Source: Nephrocerus scutellatus
Lineage: Eukaryota > Arthropoda > Insecta > Diptera > Pipunculidae
Assembly: GCA_947095585.1 (NCBI GenBank)
Contig: OX352765.1
Span: 58,740,920 to 58,804,919 of the forward strand
DNA length: 64,000 bases
Direction: 5' to 3'
Shown: piece by piece, positions 43,235 through 56,385 of the stretch
How positions within the stretch are numbered: the stretch's first letter is position 1
Layout: each line of letters opens with the position of its first letter
The notes under the pieces: model-generated
Seen by the model: the letters and a program-made list of their open reading frames with translations, nothing else
Databases searched by the model: none
Told to the model about the DNA's origin: nothing
Program-made: the position numbers and the translations under genes

Positions 43235-45300
43235 TATATTTTTCGTTTTTTCGAGCGGTAAAGGGTCCCGGACGTTCTGATGACCAGGCAGTGTACCCCC
43301 TCAAAAGGGGATTCGTAGACCTGCAGAACGTCCAAGGCCTTTAGATATGGGGCCTGGATGTGTGTTGACAAGGTGATGGATTCCCAAAGGGGAGTACATC
43401 TAGTGATGTATTCCCGAAAGGAAAGTCCACCTGCACGGGCATCTACTTTTTTCATCCTACAGGAGCCCTTTTGTGGTGCCCCCGTGCTAAACTGATTGCG
43501 ACAAACGATAGTTTTTTAACAGATGGTTTGTGGGCTTTTTGTTCCACAACCATGGTAACCAAATGAGAATAGGTTTAGGTTTAGGTTTAGATTAGGATTT
43601 AGAAATAGATTTAGATTTAAATATGGGTTTTGATTTAGTTTTGGATTCAGATTAAGATTAAGATATAGATTTAGATATAAAATTTAGATTAAGGTATAGA
43701 TTAAGATATAGATTTAGAATAGGTTTATGATTAGAATATGTTTAGATTTAGATTTAGAAATAGATTAGATTTAGTTTTAGATTCAGATTTAGATTAAGAT
43801 ATAGATTTTGATTTTGAATAGGTTTAGATTTAGATTAGAGTTCAGATTTAGATTAAGATATGGATTTAGATTAAGAATAGGTTTAGAATTAGAATAGGTT
43901 TAGAATAGGTTTAGATTTAGATTCAGATTTAGATTAAGATATGGATTTAGATTTAAAATTGGTTTAGATTTAGGTTTAGGTTTTAGATTTAGATTGAAAT
44001 ATAGATTTTTAATGGATGGTTAGATAGATGGATGGGGAGATGGGGAGAAGGATAGATATATAGTGAGGTAAATGGTAGTAAATTCAAAATTATGATAGTT
44101 GCTTTTGGGATCACCCTCGACATTATAATTGCCTTCGGGATCACCCTCGATATACGAAATTCCGTCATCTAGGGTCGATATGTGATCAGAAGCCCAATCA
44201 GAAGTTGAAAATAACTTATTCAACAACGTAATTGATCTCGTGATCGATCTCGACATGGGAAAGTCCGTCAACTAGCCAGAGGTTCAATCAGAGGTTGAGA
44301 ATAACATATTCAAAACCTTGATTGACTTCGCCTAGGGTCAATATGAATCCAAAGGCTCAATCAGAAGTTGAAAAATAACATATTCAACATCGTGATTGTC
44401 CCTGGAAAATCCGTCAACTTGTATGCAAATGGAATGTATATATATATGTTTAGGATAAATGTCGTATTGTTATGGTTATGAGAAAAATTTTTTTATTAAA
44501 AGGTAATAGTAAAAATAATAAAAGTGGTATATAAGAGTGACAGACAGATAGGCCGTTTTTGTTAATCGACCGTTTTTGAGACGGAAGATTTTTTCCCGTG
44601 AAGGGTTCTTAAAACAACTAGGTTGTTTTTGTTGGTGGCTCGGAACGTTTTCGACCTCCACCACGAGGTCTCATCAGCGAGCTTTTACTCGGCCTGAGTT
44701 GGGAAGGGTCAGTTTGGTATTAACCAAGAAGCAGGGTCAGTAAGGGTTTATTTATTAATAAATAAGTTATGTTGAACAAATAAGTAAGAAAAGTAAGAAA
44801 ATTCATACCTTGTGTTTTATATAGAGTGTATTGATTTTGTTTGTTTTTTTGTCATCTGTGGTATATTTGTATCTTCATGTGTGTTTTTTGTACTCATGTG
44901 CGTCCCTTGTTTTCGTGGTTTTAGTTAGGGTCCATCGTGATCTTTTTCTTCTCACAAGTTAACAATCACATACTGGTTTTTCACTCACTTATGAGACAAA
45001 AATCTCAATTTTTTGGGATGGAAACACACAGTTTTTTAAAAAATGTTTTAACAAAATATTTAGATTGAAAAGGTACTAGCCAAACCAAAACAAAATTTGC
45101 AGCACGAACTTTTAAGATGAAAAACTCACGTTATTTATAAAATGTGAACAAAATGCTTTGGAACTAAACAAAAGATTTAAAGCACGAACTCGCGCGAAAA
45201 CGACAACCGTTTTATACGGTAGTTTGACACTGAATAATATCTGTCGAGATATCATGTGCCGAAGTTGGCTTAGTTCCTATCCTTGTACGTTTGCAAAGTG
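43235..45300 (-). repeat. 2.8-kb macrosatellite, unit 6 (right end deleted)
   Basis: Has a 13-base deletion at about 44274 in the second TAGGGTC module. It is cut at 45300, where a deletion of about 850 bp fuses it to unit 7 with TG shared at the breakpoint. The hairpin cluster is lost. Confidence 0.95.
44638..44682 (-). ncRNA. Type I hammerhead ribozyme, unit 6
   Basis: Intact copy. Confidence 0.93.
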
Positions 45301-47964
45301 GATGTGTGTTGACAAGGTGATGGATTCCCAAAGGGGAGTACATCTAGTGATGTATTCCCGAAAGGAAAGTCCACCTGCACGGGCATCTACTTTTTTCATC
45401 CTACAGGGGCCCTTTTGTGGTGCCCCCGTGCTAAACTGATTGCGACAAACGATAGTTTTTTAACAGATGGTTTGTGGGCTTTTTGTTCCACAACCATGGT
45501 AACCAAATGAGAATAGGTTTAGGTTTAGGTTTAGATTAGGATTTAGAAATAGATTTAGATTTAAATATGGGTTTTGATTTAGTTTTGGATTCAGATTAAG
45601 ATTAAGATATAGATTTAGATATAAAATTTAGATTAAGGTATAGATTAAGATATAGATTTAGAATAGGTTTATGATTAGAATATGTTTAGATTTAGATTTA
45701 GAAATAGATTAGATTTAGTTTTAGATTCAGATTTAGATTAAGATATAGATTTTGATTTTGAATAGGTTTAGATTTAGATTAGAGTTCAGATTTAGATTAA
45801 GATATGGATTTAGATTAAGAATAGGTTTAGAATTAGAATAGGTTTAGAATAGGTTTAGATTTAGATTCAGATTTAGATTAAGATATGGATTTAGATTTAA
45901 AATTGGTTAAGATTTAGGTTTAGGTTTTAGATATAGATTTTTAATGGATGGTTAGATAGATGGATGGGGAGATGGGGAGAAGGATAGATATATAGTGAGG
46001 TAAATGGTAGTAAATTCAAAATTATGATAGTTGCTTTTGGGATCACCCTCGACATTATAATTGCCTTCGGGATCACCCTCGATATACGAAATTCCGTCAT
46101 CTAGGGTCGATATGTGATCAGAAGCCCAATCAGAAGTTGAAAATAACTTATTCAACAACGTAATTGATCTCGTGATCGATCTCGACATGGGAAAGTCCGT
46201 CAACTAGGGTCGATATGAAGCCAGAGGTTCAATCAGAGGTTGAGAATAACATATACAAAACCTTGATTGACTTCGCCTAGGGTCAATATGAATCCAAAGG
46301 CTCAATCAGAAGTTGAAAAATAACATATTCAACATCGTGATTGTCCCTGGAAAATCCGTCAACTTGTATGCAAATGGAATGTATATATATATGTTTAGGA
46401 TAAATGTCGTATTGTTATGGTTATGAGAAAAATTTTTTTATTAAAAGGTAATAGTAAAAATAATAAAAGTGGTATATAAGAGAGACAGACAGATAGGCCG
46501 TTTTTGTTAATCGACCGTTTTTGAGACGGAAGATTTTTTCCCGTGAAGGGTTCTTAAAACAACTAGGTTGTTTTTGTTGGTGGCTCGGAACGTTTTCGAC
46601 CTCCACCACGAGGTCTCATCAGCGAGCTTTTACTCGGCCTGAGTTGGGAAGGGTCAGTTTGGTATTAACCAAGAAGCAGGGTCAGTAAGGGTTTATTTAT
46701 TAATAAATAAGTTATGTTGAACAAATAAGTAAGAAAATTCATACCTTGTGTTTTATATAGAGTGTATTGATTTTGTTTGTTTTTTTGTCATCTGTGGTAT
46801 ATTTGTATCTTCATGTGTGTTTTTTGTACTCATGTGCGTCCCTTGTTTTCGTGGTTTTAGTTAGGGTCCATCGTGATCTTTTTCTTCTCACAAGTTAACA
46901 ATCACATACTGGTTTTTCACTCATTTATGAGACAAAAATCTCAATTTTTTGGGATGGAAACACACAGTTTTTTAAAAAATGTTTTAACAAAATATTTAGA
47001 TTGAAAAGGTACTAGCCAAACCAAAACAAAATTTGCAGCACGAACTTTTAAGATGAAAAACTCACGTTATTTATAAAATGTGAACAAAATGCTTTGGAAC
47101 TAAACAAAAGATTTAAAGCACGAACTCGCGCGAAAACGACAACCGTTTTATACGGTAGTTTGACACTGAATAATATCTGTCGAGATATCATGTGCCGAAG
47201 TTGGCTTAGTTCCTATCCTTGTACGTTTGCAAAGTGCGAACGCGATAAGGGTTGCGGATGTGCATACAGGATTGTTGCATTGGTTTCCAAGAAGGATAAC
47301 GAGTGTGCATTTTTGCGTGGCGCCATGCGCTAATTGTATCTACAATTTGCATCGACAGATACCTGGAAACAGTGAGTTGTAGACGGTTTTGTTGTGTGTT
47401 AAGAGAAGTAATTTAGGAACTATGAGTGCCAGCGTACATCTTAGATGTCCGTCTGGTAGTCATAATTCGTGAGTATAATTTTTACCACATGACAGTGGGA
47501 ACGAAAACCTATGCAGTGGCGAATAATATATATTCTGCCAGTGTGGATGTTTTGAGAAGATCTATACCTGGATAAGCTGTAGACAACGCGTCGTTTTGTG
47601 AACATTCGGTGATGCGTGCATGTATATCGTGAGGACATGCATACATCATTGAATGTTATTGTGTATAAATGACATAATTTGATCAATTGTAAACGTATGG
47701 TTTAACTTGATGTGACCAGGAATTGGGTTGAGGCCAACCAATTCAGGATCAAATATTTAGTTTGATGTAATAGCATTTAATAACATTTTTGCTATTAATT
47801 TAGGATGTTGTGGATTCCGAGAGTCCAAAGGATTCTGAGAACAATTTCTTGTGATAGGGAAAAGCAAAAAGTTCCCATAGAAGCCAGGAAACGTAAAATT
47901 TAAAAAATTTTGAGTTTAAATTACTTAAAACTACCTACCCGGAAAAGCTACTTGTATGATCACA
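45301..47964 (-). repeat. 2.8-kb macrosatellite, unit 7 (left end deleted)
   Basis: Begins inside the 84-codon frame region. It also lacks 12 bases at the end of the TTTAGR tract (about 45930) and the nine-base AAAAGTAAG. It shares several variants with unit 9. Confidence 0.95.
46583..46627 (-). ncRNA. Type I hammerhead ribozyme, unit 7
   Basis: Intact copy. Confidence 0.93.
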
Positions 47965-50771
47965 TATATTTTTCGTTTTTTCGAGCGGTAAAGGGTCCCG
48001 GACGTTCTGATGACCAGGCAGTGTACCCCCTCAAAAGGGGATTCGTAGACCTGCAGAACGTCCAAGGCCTTTAGATATGGGGCCTGGATGTGTGTTGACA
48101 AGGTGATGGATTCCCAAAGGGGAGTACATCTAGTGATGTATTCCCGAAAGGAAAGTCCACCTGCACGGGCATCTACTTTTTTCATCCTACAGGGGCCCTT
48201 TTGTGGTGCCCCCGTGCTAAACTGATTGCGACAAACGATAGTTTTTTAACAGATGGTTTGTGGGCTTTTTGTTCCACAACCATGGTAACCAAATGAGAAT
48301 AGGTTTAGGTTTAGGTTTAGATTAGGATTTAGAAATAGATTTAGATTTAAATATGGGTTTTGATTTAGTTTTGGATTCAGATTAAGATTAAGATATAGAT
48401 TTAGATATAAAATTTAGATTAAGGTATAGATTAAGATATAGATTTAGAATAGGTTTATGATTAGAATATGTTTAGATTTAGATTTAGAAATAGATTAGAT
48501 TTAGTTTTAGATTCAGATTTAGATTAAGATATAGATTTTGATTTTGAATAGGTTTAGATTTAGATTAGAGTTCAGATTTAGATTAAGATATGGATTTAGA
48601 TTAAGAATAGGTTTAGAATTAGAATAGGTTTAGAATAGGTTTAGATTTAGATTCAGATTTAGATTAAGATATGGATTTAGATTTAAAATTGGTTTAGATT
48701 TAGGTTTAGGTTTTAGATTTAGATTGAAATATAGATTTTTAATGGATGGTTAGATAGATGGATGGGGAGATGGGGAGAAGGATAGATATATAGTGAGGTA
48801 AATGGTAGTAAATTCAAAATTATGATAGTTGCTTTTGGGATCACCCTCGACATTATAATTGCCTTCGGGATCACCCTCGATATACGAAATTCCGTCATCT
48901 AGGGTCGATATGTGATCAGAAGCCCAATCAGAAGTTGAAAATAACTTATTCAACAACGTAATTGATCTCGTGATCGATCTCGACATGGGAAAGTCCGTCA
49001 ACTAGGGTCGATATGAAGCCAGAGGTTCAATCAGAGGTTGAGAATAACATATTCAAAACCTTGATTGACTTCGCCTAGGGTCAATATGAATCCAAAGGCT
49101 CAATCAGAAGTTGAAAAATAACATATTCAACATCGTGATTGTCCCTGGAAAATCCGTCAACTTGTATGCAAATGGAATGTATATATATATGTTTAGGATA
49201 AATGTCGTATTGTTATGGTTATGAGAAAATTTTTTTTATTAAAAGGTAATAGTAAAAATAATAAAAGTGGTATATAAGAGAGACAGACAGATAGGCCGTT
49301 TTTGTTAATCGACCGTTTTTGAGACGGAAGATTTTTTCCCGTGAAGGGTTCTTAAAACAACTAGGTTGTTTTTGTTGGTGGCTCGGAACGTTTTCGACCT
49401 CCACCACGAGGTCTCATCAGCGAGCTTTTACTCGGCCTGAGTTGGGAAGGGTCAGTTTGGTATTAACCAAGAAGCAGGGTCAGTAAGGGTTTATTTATTA
49501 ATAAATAAGTTATGTTGAACAAATAAGTAAGAAAAGTAAGAAAATTCATACCTTGTGTTTTATATAGAGTGTATTGATTTTGTTTGTTTTTTTGTCATCT
49601 GTGGTATATTTGTATCTTCATGTGTGTTTTTTGTACTCATGTGCGTCCCTTGTTTTCGTGGTTTTAGTTAGGGTCCATCGTGATCTTTTTCTTCTCACAA
49701 GTTAACAATCACATACTGGTTTTTCACTCACTTATGAGACAAAAATCTCAATTTTTTGGGATGGAAACACACAGTTTTTTAAAAAATGTTTTAACAAAAT
49801 ATTTAGATTGAAAAGGTACTATCCAAACCAAAACAAAATTTGCAGCACGAACTTTTAAGATGAAAAACTCACGTTATTTATAAAATGTGAACAAAATGCT
49901 TTGGAACTAAACAAAAGATTTAAAGCACGAACTCGCGCGAAAACGACAACCGTTTTATACGGTAGTTTGACACTGAATAATATCTGTCGAGATATCATGT
50001 GCCGAAGTTGGCTTAGTTCCTATCCTTGTACGTTTGCAAAGTGCGAACGCGATAAGGGTTGCGGATGTGCATACAGGATTGTTGCATTGGTTTCCAAGAA
50101 GGATAACGAGTGTGCATTTTTGCGTGGCGCCATGCGCTAATTGTATCTACGATTTGCATCGACAGATACCTGGAAACAGTGAGTTGTAGACGGTTTTGTT
50201 GTGTGTTAAGAGAAGTAATTTAGGAACTATGAGTGTCAGCGTACATCTTAGATGTCCGTCTGGTAGTCATAATTCGTGAGTATAATTTTTACCACATGAC
50301 AGTGGGAACGAAAACCTATGCAGTGGCGAATAATATATATTCTGCCAGTGTGGATGTTTTGAGAAGATCTATACCTGGATAAGCTGTAGACAACGCGTCG
50401 TTTTGTGAACATTCGGTGATGCGTGCATGTATATCGTGAGGACATGCATACATCATTGAATGTTATTGTGTATAAATGACATAATTTGATCAAGTGTAAA
50501 CGTATGGTTTAACTTGATGTGACCAGGAATTGGGTTGAGGCCAACCAATTCAGGATCAAATATTTAGTTTGATGTAATAGCATTTAATAACATTTTTGCT
50601 ATTAATTTAGGATGTTGTGGATTCCGAGAGTCCAAAGGATTCTGAGAACAATTTCTTGTGATAGGGAAAAGCAAAAAGTTCCCAGAGAAGCCAGGAAACG
50701 TAAAATTTAAAAAATTTTGAGTTTAAATTACTTAAAACTACCTACCCGGAAAAGCTACTTGTATGATCACA
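47965..50771 (-). repeat. 2.8-kb macrosatellite, unit 8
   Basis: 2,807 bp. Shares ACTATCCAAACC (about 49818) and GAGTGTCAGCG (about 50231) with unit 10 only. Confidence 0.95.
49381..49425 (-). ncRNA. Type I hammerhead ribozyme, unit 8
   Basis: Intact copy. Confidence 0.93.
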
Positions 50772-53578
50772 TATATTTTTCGTTTTTTCGAGCGGTAAAG
50801 GGTCCCGGACGTTCTGATGACCAGGCAGTGTACCCCCTCAAAAGGGGATTCGTAGACCTGCAGAACGTCCAAGGCCTTTAGATATGGGGCCTGGATGTGT
50901 GTTGACAAGGTGATGGATTCCCAAAGGGGAGTACATCTAGTGATGTATTCCCGAAAGGAAAGTCCACCTGCACGGGCATCTACTTTTTTCATCCTACAGG
51001 GGCCCTTTTGTGGTGCCCCCGTGCTAAACTGATTGCGACAAACGATAGTTTTTTAACAGATGGTTTGTGGGCTTTTTGTTCCACAACCATGGTAACCAAA
51101 TGAGAATAGGTTTAGGTTTAGGTTTAGATTAGGATTTAGAAATAGATTTAGATTTAAATATGGGTTTTGATTTAGTTTTGGATTCAGATTAAGATTAAGA
51201 TATAGATTTAGATATAAAATTTAGATTAAGGTATAGATTAAGATATAGATTTAGAATAGGTTTATGATTAGAATATGTTTAGATTTAGATTTAGAAATAG
51301 ATTAGATTTAGTTTTAGATTCAGATTTAGATTAAGATATAGATTTTGATTTTGAATAGGTTTAGATTTAGATAAGAGTTCAGATTAAGATTAAGATATGG
51401 ATTTAGATTAAGAATAGGTTTAGAATTAGAATAGGTTTAGAATAGGTTTAGATTTAGATTCAGATTAAGATTAAGATATGGATTTAGATTTAAAATTGGT
51501 TTAGATTTAGGTTTAGGTTTTAGATTTAGATTGAAATATAGATTTTTAATGGATGGTTAGATAGATGGATGGGGAGATGGGGAGAAGGATAGATATATAG
51601 TGAGGTAAATGGTAGTAAATTCAAAATTATGATAGTTGCTTTTGGGATCACCCTCGACATTATAATTGCCTTCGGGATCACCCTCGATATACGAAATTCC
51701 GTCATCTAGGGTCGATATGTGATCAGAAGCCCAATCAGAAGTTGAAAATAACTTATTCAACAACGTAATTGATCTCGTGATCGATCTCGACATGGGAAAG
51801 TCCGTCAACTAGGGTCGATATGAAGCCAGAGGTTCAATCAGAGGTTGAGAATAACATATTCAAAACCTTGATTGACTTCGCCTAGGGTCAATATGAATCC
51901 AAAGGCTCAATCAGAAGTTGAAAAATAACATATTCAACATCGTGATTGTCCCTGGAAAATCCGTCAACTTGTATGCAAATGGAATGTATATATATATGTT
52001 TAGGATAAATGTCGTATTGTTATGGTTATGAGAAAAATTTTTTTATTAAAAGGTAATAGTAAAAATAATAAAAGTGGTATATAAGAGAGACAGACAGATA
52101 GGCCGTTTTTGTTAATCGACCGTTTTTGAGACGGAAGATTTTTTCCCGTGAAGGGTTCTTAAAACAACTAGGTTGTTTTTGTTGGTGGCTCGGAACGTTT
52201 TCGACCTCCACCACGAGGTCTCATCAGCGAGCTTTTACTCGGCCTGAGTTGGGAAGGGTCAGTTTGGTATTAACCAAGAAGCAGGGTCAGTAAGGGTTTA
52301 TTTATTAATAAATAAGTTATGTTGAACAAATAAGTAAGAAAAGTAAGAAAATTCATACCTTGTGTTTTATATAGAGTGTATTGATTTTGTTTGTTTTTTT
52401 GTCATCTGTGGTATATTTGTATCTTCATGTGTGTTTTTTGTACTCATGTGCGTCCCTTGTTTTCGTGGTTTTAGTTAGGGTCCATCGTGATCTTTTTCTT
52501 CTCACAAGTTAACAATCACATACTGGTTTTTCACTCATTTATGAGACAAAAATCTCAATTTTTTGGGATGGAAACACACAGTTTTTTAAAAAATGTTTTA
52601 ACAAAATATTTAGATTGAAAAGGTACTAGCCAAACCAAAACAAAATTTGCAGCACGAACTTTTAAGATGAAAAACTCACGTTATTTATAAAATGTGAACA
52701 AAATGCTTTGGAACTAAACAAAAGATTTAAAGCACGAACTCGCGCGAAAACGACAACCGTTTTATACGGTAGTTTGACACTGAATAATATCTGTCGAGAT
52801 ATCATGTGCCGAAGTTGGCTTAGTTCCTATCCTTGTACGTTTGCAAAGTGCGAACGCGATAAGGGTTGCGGATGTGCATACAGGATTGTTGCATTGGTTT
52901 CCAAGAAGGATAACGAGTGTGCATTTTTGCGTGGCGCCATGCGCTAATTGTATCTACAATTTGCATCGACAGATACCTGGAAACAGTGAGTTGTAGACGG
53001 TTTTGTTGTGTGTTAAGAGAAGTAATTTAGGAACTATGAGTGCCAGCGTACATCTTAGATGTCCGTCTGGTAGTCATAATTCGTGAGTATAATTTTTACC
53101 ACATGACAGTGGGAACGAAAACCTATGCAGTGGCGAATAATATATATTCTGCCAGTGTGGATGTTTTGAGAAGATCTATACCTGGATAAGCTGTAGACAA
53201 CGCGTCGTTTTGTGAACATTCGGTGATGCGTGCATGTATATCGTGAGGACATGCATACATCATTGAATGTTATTGTGTATAAATGACATAATTTGATCAA
53301 TTGTAAACGTATGGTTTAACTTGATGTGACCAGGAATTGGGTTGAGGCCAACCAATTCAGGATCAAATATTTAGTTTGATGTAATAGCATTTAATAACAT
53401 TTTTGCTATTAATTTAGGATGTTGTGGATTCCGAGAGTCCAAAGGATTCTGAGAACAATTTCTTGTGATAGGGAAAAGCAAAAAGTTCCCATAGAAGCCA
53501 GGAAACGTAAAATTTAAAAAATTTTGAGTTTAAATTACTTAAAACTACCTACCCGGAAAAGCTACTTGTATGATCACA
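50772..53578 (-). repeat. 2.8-kb macrosatellite, unit 9
   Basis: 2,807 bp. Left half shares GATAAGAGTTCAGATTAAG (about 51370) with unit 11. Right half shares CTACAATTTGC, GATCAATTG and CCCATAGAAGCC with unit 7. Confidence 0.95.
52188..52232 (-). ncRNA. Type I hammerhead ribozyme, unit 9
   Basis: Intact copy. Confidence 0.93.
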
Positions 53579-56385
53579 TATATTTTTCGTTTTTTCGAGC
53601 GGTAAAGGGTCCCGGACGTTCTGATGACCAGGCAGTGTACCCCCTCAAAAGGGGATTCGTAGACCTGCAGAACGTCCAAGGCCTTTAGATATGGGGCCTG
53701 GATGTGTGTTGACAAGGTGATGGATTCCCAAAGGGGAGTACATCTAGTGATGTATTCCCGAAAGGAAAGTCCACCTGCACGGGCATCTACTTTTTTCATC
53801 CTACAGGGGCCCTTTTGTGGTGCCCCCGTGCTAAACTGATTGCGACAAACGATAGTTTTTTAACAGATGGTTTGTGGGCTTTTTGTTCCACAACCATGGT
53901 AACCAAATGAGAATAGGTTTAGGTTTAGGTTTAGATTAGGATTTAGAAATAGATTTAGATTTAAATATGGGTTTTGATTTAGTTTTGGATTCAGATTAAG
54001 ATTAAGATATAGATTTAGATATAAAATTTAGATTAAGGTATAGATTAAGATATAGATTTAGAATAGGTTTATGATTAGAATATGTTTAGATTTAGATTTA
54101 GAAATAGATTAGATTTAGTTTTAGATTCAGATTTAGATTAAGATATAGATTTTGATTTTGAATAGGTTTAGATTTAGATTAGAGTTCAGATTTAGATTAA
54201 GATATGGATTTAGATTAAGAATAGGTTTAGAATTAGAATAGGTTTAGAATAGGTTTAGATTTAGATTCAGATTTAGATTAAGATATGGATTTAGATTTAA
54301 AATTGGTTTAGATTTAGGTTTAGGTTTTAGATTTAGATTGAAATATAGATTTTTAATGGATGGTTAGATAGATGGATGGGGAGATGGGGAGAAGGATAGA
54401 TATATAGTGAGGTAAATGGTAGTAAATTCAAAATTATGATAGTTGCTTTTGGGATCACCCTCGACATTATAATTGCCTTCGGGATCACCCTCGATATACG
54501 AAATTCCGTCATCTAGGGTCGATATGTGATCAGAAGCCCAATCAGAAGTTGAAAATAACTTATTCAACAACGTAATTGATCTCGTGATCGATCTCGACAT
54601 GGGAAAGTCCGTCAACTAGGGTCGATATGAAGCCAGAGGTTCAATCAGAGGTTGAGAATAACATATTCAAAACCTTGATTGACTTCGCCTAGGGTCAATA
54701 TGAATCCAAAGGCTCAATCAGAAGTTGAAAAATAACATATTCAACATCGTGATTGTCCCTGGAAAATCCGTCAACTTGTATGCAAATGGAATGTATATAT
54801 ATATGTTTAGGATAAATGTCGTATTGTTATGGTTATGAGAAAATTTTTTTTATTAAAAGGTAATAGTAAAAATAATAAAAGTGGTATATAAGAGAGACAG
54901 ACAGATAGGCCGTTTTTGTTAATCGACCGTTTTTGAGACGGAAGATTTTTTCCCGTGAAGGGTTCTTAAAACAACTAGGTTGTTTTTGTTGGTGGCTCGG
55001 AACGTTTTCGACCTCCACCACGAGGTCTCATCAGCGAGCTTTTACTCGGCCTGAGTTGGGAAGGGTCAGTTTGGTATTAACCAAGAAGCAGGGTCAGTAA
55101 GGGTTTATTTATTAATAAATAAGTTATGTTGAACAAATAAGTAAGAAAAGTAAGAAAATTCATACCTTGTGTTTTATATAGAGTGTATTGATTTTGTTTG
55201 TTTTTTTGTCATCTGTGGTATATTTGTATCTTCATGTGTGTTTTTTGTACTCATGTGCGTCCCTTGTTTTCGTGGTTTTAGTTAGGGTCCATCGTGATCT
55301 TTTTCTTCTCACAAGTTAACAATCACATACTGGTTTTTCACTCACTTATGAGACAAAAATCTCAATTTTTTGGGATGGAAACACACAGTTTTTTAAAAAA
55401 TGTTTTAACAAAATATTTAGATTGAAAAGGTACTATCCAAACCAAAACAAAATTTGCAGCACGAACTTTTAAGATGAAAAACTCACGTTATTTATAAAAT
55501 GTGAACAAAATGCTTTGGAACTAAACAAAAGATTTAAAGCACGAACTCGCGCGAAAACGACAACCGTTTTATACGGTAGTTTGACACTGAATAATATCTG
55601 TCGAGATATCATGTGCCGAAGTTGGCTTAGTTCCTATCCTTGTACGTTTGCAAAGTGCGAACGCGATAAGGGTTGCGGATGTGCATACAGGATTGTTGCA
55701 TTGGTTTCCAAGAAGGATAACGAGTGTGCATTTTTGCGTGGCGCCATGCGCTAATTGTATCTACGATTTGCATCGACAGATACCTGGAAACAGTGAGTTG
55801 TAGACGGTTTTGTTGTGTGTTAAGAGAAGTAATTTAGGAACTATGAGTGTCAGCGTACATCTTAGATGTCCGTCTGGTAGTCATAATTCGTGAGTATAAT
55901 TTTTACCACATGACAGTGGGAACGAAAACCTATGCAGTGGCGAATAATATATATTCTGCCAGTGTGGATGTTTTGAGAAGATCTATACCTGGATAAGCTG
56001 TAGACAACGCGTCGTTTTGTGAACATTCGGTGATGCGTGCATGTATATCGTGAGGACATGCATACATCATTGAATGTTATTGTGTATAAATGACATAATT
56101 TGATCAAGTGTAAACGTATGGTTTAACTTGATGTGACCAGGAATTGGGTTGAGGCCAACCAATTCAGGATCAAATATTTAGTTTGATGTAATAGCATTTA
56201 ATAACATTTTTGCTATTAATTTAGGATGTTGTGGATTCCGAGAGTCCAAAGGATTCTGAGAACAATTTCTTGTGATAGGGAAAAGCAAAAAGTTCCCAGA
56301 GAAGCCAGGAAACGTAAAATTTAAAAAATTTTGAGTTTAAATTACTTAAAACTACCTACCCGGAAAAGCTACTTGTATGATCACA
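53579..56385 (-). repeat. 2.8-kb macrosatellite, unit 10
   Basis: 2,807 bp, variants as in unit 8. Confidence 0.95.
54995..55039 (-). ncRNA. Type I hammerhead ribozyme, unit 10
   Basis: Intact copy. Confidence 0.93.
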
